64,000 nucleotides of DNA from Proteles cristata cristata (lineage: Eukaryota > Chordata > Mammalia > Carnivora > Hyaenidae). This document shows, one piece after another, positions 57,033 to 64,000 of the stretch. Made by a program: the position numbers and the translations under genes. The number at the start of each line of letters is the position of its first letter. Within the stretch, counting starts at the first letter, position 1. The notes below the pieces were generated by a model. That model was not told the origin of the DNA, did no database searches, and saw nothing but the letters and a program-made list of their open reading frames with translations. The stretch spans positions 434,001 through 498,000 of the forward strand of contig JAESUZ010005106.1 in the NCBI GenBank assembly GCA_017311185.1. Direction: 5' to 3'.

Positions 57033-57273
57033 GGGGTGCCTGGGTGGCTTAGTCCATTAAGCGTCCGACTTCAGTCCGTTGAGTGTCCAACTTCGGTTCA
57101 GGTCATGATCTCACAGTTCGTGGATTCGAGCCCTGCGTTGGGCTCTGTGCTGACAGCTCAGAGCCTGGAGTCTGTTTTGGATTCTGTGTCTCCCTCTCTC
57201 TCTTTGACCCTCCCCTGTTCATACTGTCTCTCTCTCTCAGAAATAAATAAAACATTAAAAAAAATTTTTAAAA
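57033..57273 (+). mobile_element. CAN-SINE with internal tandem duplication
   Basis: Plus-strand copy with exact duplication AAGAAAAGTCAT at 57021-57032 and 57274-57285. The region after the A box is present twice: AGTCCATTAAGCGTCCGACT then AGTCCGTTGAGTGTCCAACT. Confidence 0.95.
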
Positions 57274-57289
57274 AAGAAAAGTCATAATA

Positions 57290-58475
57290 TGGTGAAACAA
57301 TTGTGTTACATACATAATACAAGTATAACAAAGAAAAAATGGTGAGTGCTTAGGATGCTGCAAATTGGAGAAGGGTATCTGATCTGTCACTCAACTGAAG
57401 CCAAATGAACCATGTGGGAAGGTAGGTCCAGTATTGCCCAAACTCTGAGTTTTTCAAGGGAAACTAGAAATTGCAAAATTTAAGAGTTATCTCCTGGTTT
57501 TTAGATGTTGGCAGCTAATTAAAAAAAGTTTTTAACACTATGTGAACACCCCTCCCCCCCAAAAAAATGTCTGTGGACTAGATTTGGCTGGTGAACCACC
57601 AGTTTTCAAGGCTCTGGCTTTTGAAAGAGCCCATGTCCATGTTGATCCTGTTGATATTCCACTTCTTTCTCACCACTCTGTGTCTTCAATTCCTTGAATA
57701 CTGGGGGGCTGATGGACCAGAGGGGCCAGTTCCCTATTGCTAAGACAATCCGCTGTTGTTTACAATGGTGGTCAGAGCTGACACAGGTGCCAGGGGACAT
57801 TTTAGATCTGTTATCTGAATGGTGGAGATGATTAAGTCTGCATATGATGTCATTTCTGAGAGGGAAATGGTCAGAGCTGGTGGAGATTTCACAGCTGACC
57901 TTATGACAAAAACAACTGATAGTGGTCACTTCAAAAAAGCGGAAAATCTGTCGTTCAAAATTCTTGGGAATGGTAATGAAATACCCAAGAGACCACCTAC
58001 AAATGGCAACGGAGCTTCCTACTTACCTTGATTTATCAGCCTTCTCTCTCAGATAGTTCACTCTCTTACGAGGCAGCTCTGCTCCATGTGTAGAGACACC
58101 AAGTTGTTTCAAAGTCGGCAATCAAAGAAACATGAGTTATAAAACAGGGGATCACATCATACACAGGCTCCACTTAGTTGAATTTGACTATGTGAGTTTG
58201 GTCAAAAGAAAAACATCCTTTAATTTACATCTCCTCCTTTTCTCCCTACAAACTAGACTCTGCCCTCCAATGCTTCAGGGAGAGAGAAGCCACAGCCAAA
58301 ATGCAAAACAAACAAAAGTAAGTTAATTCTTGGTTTTTGATCCTCCTGGAGTCCCGGCTCTGTTGATTTAAGGACAATTAATGCATCTCCCAGCAAAATT
58401 TTGAATATATATGATTTTCTTTGGCTTATTTTATGACTTTCAAAGCTGAACTCTTCATGTGCTGAAACTTATTAA
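57290..58475. other. Single-copy, repeat-poor block
   Basis: Complex sequence; no gene recognised. A good splice-donor word (AAG|GTAAGTAGG) occurs on the minus strand near 58026, without a convincing acceptor. Confidence 0.4.
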
Positions 58476-58479
58476 AAAT

Positions 58480-58745
58480 GATCGTGATAGTAACAACTAC
58501 AGCAATAATACTTGTCATTTACCCAATACTTTGTATGTGCTAACCACTGAGCTAAACATATTACAATGTGAGATTCACATGCACAGGCTTACTGGATGTT
58601 CCCAGCAACTTTAAAGTGCCCAGCACTATTAGCTATTCCCATTTTACAGATAAGAGGTTCATAAACATACATAGCAATCAGTCTTGCATCAATACATACA
58701 AATGACAGAACCAAAATTGAAACTTATCCATCTGACCTAAAAGGT
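58480..58745 (-). mobile_element. MIR, full length
   Basis: Reverse MIR: 'tttacccaatactttgtatg', 'gctaaccactgagctaaaca', 'tattcccattttacagataa'. Confidence 0.82.
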
Positions 58746-58820
58746 ATCCATCCTTTGGAGGGAACATATATAATTATCCCCTTAGCTATCTGAAAGTTTC
58801 ATTATTTCTTCAATCGTCAT

Positions 58821-58824
58821 TATC

Positions 58825-58857
<33 letters not shown>

Positions 58858-58860
58858 GAT
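58821..58860 (+). repeat. (ATC)n trinucleotide repeat
   Basis: About twelve ATC units. Confidence 0.95.
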
Positions 58861-59010
58861 AAAAAGCTCTTCCTAAGAGCTACATTCCTACCAGTGAACT
58901 AGGTAGTAAAGCACAGTCTTGCCACCATGAAGTCCTCAGGCTGGGGAAAAAAAAAAAAAAAGAAAACAAAAGAGAGAGAGATGTGAGCAAATGATTAAAG
59001 CACAAGATGA

Positions 59011-59239
59011 GGGGCACCTGGGTGGCTCAGCAGAGAAGCATCTGACTTCGGCTCAGGTCATGATCTCACAGTTTGTGGGTTCGAGCCCCGCGTCGGGCTC
59101 TGTGCTGACGGCCAGCTCAGAGCATGGAGCCTGTTTCAGATTCTGTGTCTCCCTCTCTCTTTGACCCTCCCCTGCTTGCTCATGCTGTCTCTCTCTGTCT
59201 CTCAGAAATAAATTAAAAAAAGATAAATTTAGAAAAAAA
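59011..59239 (+). mobile_element. CAN-SINE, young
   Basis: 'ggggcacctgggtggctcag' head with a short deletion in the A box region ('gcagagaagcatctg'). B box GGTTCGAGCCCC is intact. Exact duplication AAAGCACAAGATGA at 58997-59010 and 59240-59253. Confidence 0.96.
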
Positions 59240-59254
59240 AAAGCACAAGATGAG

Positions 59255-60390
59255 AGCTCTAATAGAAGTATCCTCAGAATAATAATTTCTTGAGCTTCGT
59301 TTCTTTGTGCACTGTCGTCACCTTTACCCCCAGCTGTTAGGCAGTTGGACACTCCTAGGTAACTCATCAAATCTCCGGGTAAAGAATCTTCATTGGCAAG
59401 TTGCACCTCTGAGCAAGCCAGGTAGCATCTACTCACCCTTCTTAATTAGTTTTCCTGAGCTCGTTAATAATTGTGGCATCTGAAACTTTTAATATCTAAT
59501 TGTTCTGACATCATCCACAGAGATTTTCTCCTGGGGGATGATTCCTAATGTCCTCACAGTTAAATTTATACTTTCGTTACTGAGAAGGCTGCCAAGCATT
59601 AGGCCTTGGTGAGGCCACAGAGAGGGTTACAATACAGTGGTACTTCTTTCTCTCTGGAGTCTGGCTCATAACCCAACACCATGGAGGAGGCCTGGAAGGA
59701 ATGTACCAACAAAGGCGCTGCAAAAGCACGAAGCCAAGCCCAGGAACCCTGTCCTACATATCAGCGCTTTGGGGCTTAGATTGCATCAGGCTTTAAAAGA
59801 TAAAGATTGACCTTTGTCTGCAAAACAAATGACAGCCTGTTACTGACCAGAGATAAGTTTAAGCAAAGGTGATTTTTCTATTTGACATATTTGTTGAGAG
59901 TATTTTTCCCCTTACGTTTTACAAATATGCAGAGTATTGCAAAGAACAGCGATGTTGCTAATATTCTTTAGAGAATATGGTTTCCGGGAAGTGATATCTC
60001 CAGAGGGATTGCTGGAGAGTTACTGATGTCTTATAAAATTGTCTTCATAAGGATCTGAGAGGAAGGCAATGAGACACAGAAAGTAGACATGTCTCTGGGC
60101 ATCTTATGATACTCAGTGATCCAAAGAAATATCTTGTTACATCTCCATGTATCTTATTATCATTTATTATAATAGTCATAATTCATCATGCATCTATGCT
60201 GTTCCAGACATCGAATAATAAGATTTATATCCATTATCTCTAATTTGAAAGTGAGGCAAAAATGTCAGAACTCAATCTGTGTTGTGGGTCTTTTTAAAAT
60301 TTGCATTCTCAATAGAACTATCATTCCCAGAGAGAAGAGTATTGGTCTGGGGGTGAGGGAAACTTAACTCTTTTTTGTTGTTGTTCTGTT
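59255..60390. other. Mostly single-copy; possible MIR remnant
   Basis: Positions 60170-60290 may be a reverse MIR remnant ('tatatccattatctctaatt'). The rest is unassigned and no gene is seen. Confidence 0.4.
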
Positions 60391-60732
60391 CATCTTTCTA
60401 GCTTTACTGAAACATAATAGACACACAACATTGTATTAGTTTTAGGTGTACAATACAATGATTTGATATATATATATATATTGCAAAATGATTACCACAG
60501 TAAGGCTGGTTAAGAAATCCATCACTTCACACAGTTACCACTTCTCTGTGTGTGGTGAGAATTTTTAAGATCTACTCTCAGCAACTTTCAAGTATACAAT
60601 ATGGGATTGTTAACTATACTCATGCTGTACATTAGGGGCTCAGAACTTCTTCCTCTTTTAACTGGACATTTGTACCCTTTTCCCCAACCCCAACAACCAC
60701 TGGTAACCACTAATTTACTTTGTTTCTAGGAG

Positions 60733-60758
60733 GGTTTTGTTTTGTTTTGTTTTGTTTT
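60733..60758 (+). repeat. (TTTTG)n pentanucleotide repeat
   Basis: Four to five TTTTG units at the young L1 insertion site. Confidence 0.9.
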
Positions 60759-60782
60759 AGATTCTACATATAAGGCGAGTTC

Positions 60783-61333
60783 TAACTCCCCTATGACCCA
60801 GCAATAACACTGCTAGGAATTTACCCAAGGGATACAGAAATGCTGATGCATAGGAGCACATGTACCCCATGTTCATAGCAGCACTCTCCACAATAGCCAA
60901 CACATGGAAAGAGCCTAAGTGTCCATCAATGGACGAATGGATCAAGAAGATGTGGTTTATCTATACGATGGAATACTACATGGCAATGAGAAACAATGAA
61001 ATCTGGCCATGTGTAGCAACATGGATGGACCTTGAGGGTGTTATGCTGAGCGAAGTAAGTCAGGCAGAGAAGGACAAATATCATATGTTTGCACATATAG
61101 GAGGATTAGGAGGAACTTGACGGAGGAACAAGGGGGAGAAGAAGGGCGGAAATGGTGGGGGAAAGGGAGAAAGGCAAACCATGAGAGACTCTTGAATGTT
61201 GAGAACAAACTGAGGACTCATGGGTGTGGTGGGGGAGGGGGAAGATGGGCATGGAGGGGGGCACTTGTGGAGATGAGCACCGGGTGTTATATGGAAACCA
61301 ACTTGACAATAAACTATCTGTGAAAAAAAAAAA
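60783..61333 (+). mobile_element. Young carnivore L1, 3' end only
   Basis: Plus-strand 550-base copy starting 'aactcccctatgacccagca', with the ORF2 end frame (60860-61120, ending 'HIGGLGGT'), the 3' UTR, and a short poly-A after 'gacaataaactatctgtgaa'. The duplication AGATTCTACATATAAGG, probably extending into GAGTTC, is on both sides. Confidence 0.95.
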
Positions 61334-62644
61334 AGATTCTACATATAAGGGAGTTCATGCTAGGCCCTTCCATGTTGTCACATATGGCAGGATTGCCTTC
61401 TTTTTATGGCTGAATAATAATCAGTTATACACACACATGTTGTTTCCACATCTTGGCCACTGCAAATAATGCTGTAATAAACATGCGGGTGCAGATATCT
61501 CTTTAAGACGGTGATTTCATTTCCTTAGGGAATATACTCAGAATAGGGGGTACTGGATCATATGGTAATTCTATTTTTAATTTTTTGAGGTACCTCCACA
61601 CTGTTTGGCTGCACCAATTTACATTTCCACCAACAGTGCACAAGAGTCCCCTTTCACCTACATCCTCACTAACATGTGCCACGTCCTGTCTTTTTGGTAA
61701 TAGTCATTTTAACAGATGTGAGGTGATACCTCATTTTGGTTTTAAGTTGTTTTTCCCTGATGATATGTGATGTGGAGCATCTTTTCATATACCTATCGAC
61801 TAGTCATATGTCTTCTTTGGATAAATGTCTGTTTGGGTTCTTTGCCCATTTTTAAGCTGAATTATTCAGGTTTTTGCTCTTGATATGTATGAGTTCTTTA
61901 TGTATTTTGGATATTAGTCCCTCCTCAGATACATGATTTGCCATTATCTCTCCCAATCATATAAGTTTCCTTTTCATGTTGTTGACTCTTTGCTGCACAG
62001 GGGAAAAAGGCTTTTTAGAGTGATATTGTCCCACTTATTTATTTTTGCTTTTGTTGCTTGTACTTTTGATGTCATACCCAAAAAATCCTTGCCAAGCCTA
62101 ATGCCTAGAAGCTTTTCCCCTATGTTTTCTTCTAGGAATTTTTCAGGTTCAAGTCTTAAATCTTTAATCCATTTTGAGTTAATTTTTGTGAGATGTGTAA
62201 GATAGGAGACCAGTTTCATCCCTTTTCAAGTGGATATCCAATTTTCTCAACATCATTTACTGACATTGCTCTCTTTTCTCCATTGAATACACTTGGCTCC
62301 CTTGCCAAATGTCAGTTGACTGTGTATGTGTGGATTTATTGCTGAGATCTTGGTTTTGTTTCATTGGTCTTTGCATGTTTTTATGCCAGTACCATACTGT
62401 TTTAATTGTGATAGCTTTGTGGTATAGCTTGCATTTGGGATGTGGGACACCTCCAGCTTTGTTTTTCTCAAAATCGTTTTGGTTATTTGGGGTCTTTAGT
62501 GATTCATATGAATTTTAGGACTGTGTTTTCTATGTCTGTTTAAAAACTGCCATTGTTGTTCTGATAGGAATTGTATTAAATGTATAGATGGCTTTGGGTA
62601 TCATGGAAATTTAACAACATTAATTATTCAAATCCATTAAGAAA

Positions 62645-64000
62645 ATTACTCTTTTTGTATATGAAGCATGAGCGCACATACACTACATAAACAGATATGC
62701 GATGTATCTGTGGCATGAAATTTTTATGGAGAGTGGTGATTAGAAACAATAAAACATCTTGAATCATTCCTTGGTGGGAGAGATAATGAAGAAAAGAGTG
62801 AGAAACACCATTCTAAGAGATAGCTAACATCTAGGTTGCTTATTTGGGGTTTTTGGGGGGAGCATGGAGGGGTAAATTTTGTTGTTTATACATTCTAATG
62901 TAACAAAATTTGAGTGATTTTATCATTACCAGGTAAATCAAGACTCAAAATTTTCCATTTGTATATCTTATTTCATAGGCCCTTATGTTAACGATTCTTT
63001 CGTGTTTTGAAATTTTGGAAGAATATTTCTTTCCTTGGAGTCACAGGCCTTTTCCATGGATTGGGGGAGGAGGAGGACACAGTAACACACCCACTCTCCT
63101 GTCCTGTGCCTTGTCGCCCACGCTCCTGGACCCTGTACTCACATATAACCCTCATAGCAGCCCGGGGAGGAAGGTGTTAGCATTCTCCTATTAGAGATAA
63201 AGCAACTGTTTTGAACATTTAAGTCTTTCATTTCCCCATGGTCCTCACATCTGACTTCTGGTGGAAAGGATTAAAGCCCAGTTCTGGAAGGGTACAACAC
63301 CGATACCAATCGATTCATACCCACTTAGTAGCCCACGGGCCATCCAGTTCACTGACATGTTTTGTGGTTAATTTGGTATACCTAAAACATTTTATTCGTT
63401 TTCAATATTTAACTGGGAGACCTTTACATGAAAAATATTTTGCATTTCTAACTTCTCCTTAAAACATTAGAGGCTGGGAGCTTATATCCTACATAGCAAC
63501 ACTACTGATACTAATTGGTGGATACTTTTTATAATACTGTATTCACACTCCATTTTGCCTAAGTTTCCTGCTCTCACTTCTGTCTTACACACAAACCCCT
63601 TCATTCGAAGGCCTTGTAGACATTTGACCCCGTGAACCCTGATGAGTAGTGTGTCTGATCCATTTGTATCTCAGCGTTTTCTAACATCCTTGTGTATTTC
63701 CTCAGAACACTTCCTTTCCACTCATTCATGCAATCACTTTAGAGTGATTAATGAATGCAGTTTAATTTACTACTCTATTTTCCCTTATTTTCTAGATCTC
63801 TCTAGCAGACTAACTTACTTTCACTAAAAATGAGGCCAGTTTCTTTTTCTTCTTCCAATAGCTATGCTATATTTCAACTGAAAATCTCTTTAATTCATTA
63901 CTTATTTCCTTAGGGTTTCCATTTATGAAATTCACATGCTGCTAAGCCTTCAAATATTCAGTCTCTCCCACCCTGTAGTTTTGAGCTACACTGCCAGGGC
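62645..64000. other. Single-copy sequence to the window edge
   Basis: A/T-rich, no clear transposon apart from a possible MIR scrap near 63130-63200. Short frames only; no gene recognised. Confidence 0.45.

Larger units (their letters stand above)
60395..62640 (-). mobile_element. Older L1, minus strand, split by a young L1
   Basis: 3' UTR from 60395 ('tagctttactgaaacataat'). ORF2 reverse runs from about 61357 to 62640 ('gctgaataataatcagttat', 'tgatgtcatacccaaaaaat', 'atgccagtaccatactgttt'). 5'-truncated near 62640. Frames are broken. Same class as the L1 at 7986. Confidence 0.85.

Noticed and set aside
58012..58060. Minus-strand AAG|GTAAGTAGG donor and an opposite-strand acceptor-like 'cttctctctcag'
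   Set aside because: Single splice words on opposite strands without a matching partner within exon distance.
922..59239. Repeated tRNA-like heads as possible tRNA genes
   Set aside because: They keep A and B box words but belong to CAN-SINEs with CT-rich bodies and poly-A tails, and most are flanked by target duplications.
60471..60480. Short TATATATA as a TATA box
   Set aside because: It lies inside an L1 3' UTR at an A/T-rich site with no other promoter feature.
1..64000. CRISPR arrays, operons, ribosome-binding sites or prophage
   Set aside because: No regular spaced repeats of that type; all evidence indicates a carnivore nuclear genome.

Overview
This is a non-viral mammalian genomic window with no complete protein-coding gene. 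It comes from a carnivore and most likely from a cat-family (felid) genome. The main evidence is about 25 copies of a tRNA-derived SINE whose head reads like GGGGCGCCTGGGTGGCTCAG and whose tail is a CT-rich stretch followed by AAATAAA and poly-A. This is the CAN-SINE architecture of Carnivora. Six 5'-truncated copies of one young L1 family share a near-identical 3' end. Older layers (L2, MIR, MER5A, MER20, MLT1, older L1) are those common to placental mammals. Almost every long open reading frame is either L1 ORF2 debris or a by-product of GC-rich sequence.

Layout. Positions 1-3290 are a degraded plus-strand L1 carrying two SINEs and a GAAA microsatellite. Positions 3300-5060 hold L2 and MIR remnants. 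Positions 5065-15000 are a dense stack of L1s inserted into one another on both strands. Positions 15000-28800 alternate single-copy DNA with MLT1, MER5A, MIR, L2 and SINEs. Positions 28800-37450 are poorer in repeats and contain several complex non-repetitive blocks that look like candidate conserved non-coding DNA. Two candidate small exons on the plus strand lie here, at 34278-34333 and 36956-36977. Positions 37703-40450 are repeat-free and contain a strong CpG island (about 38590-39790). This is the only clear promoter-type element in the window and it is followed by a long purine tract. Positions 40470-60390 return to ordinary SINE/MIR/L2 terrain with a tandem pair of young L1 insertions at 46.4-47.9 kb and four MER20 copies, three of them within 50.8-54.6 kb. 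Positions 60390-62640 are an older minus-strand L1 split by a young plus-strand L1. The rest, to 64000, is mostly single-copy.

Interpretation. The window is either intergenic or lies in and around the 5' end of a gene whose coding exons are outside it. The CpG island should be a transcription start region in either or both directions, but I could not recognise the gene. The items most worth checking are the two exon-like segments, which join in one open frame; the second abuts a TG/CG repeat. Next are the CpG island and the fully resolvable order of L1 insertions. I found no CRISPR array, bacterial-type operon, tRNA or rRNA gene, and no new enzymatic system.
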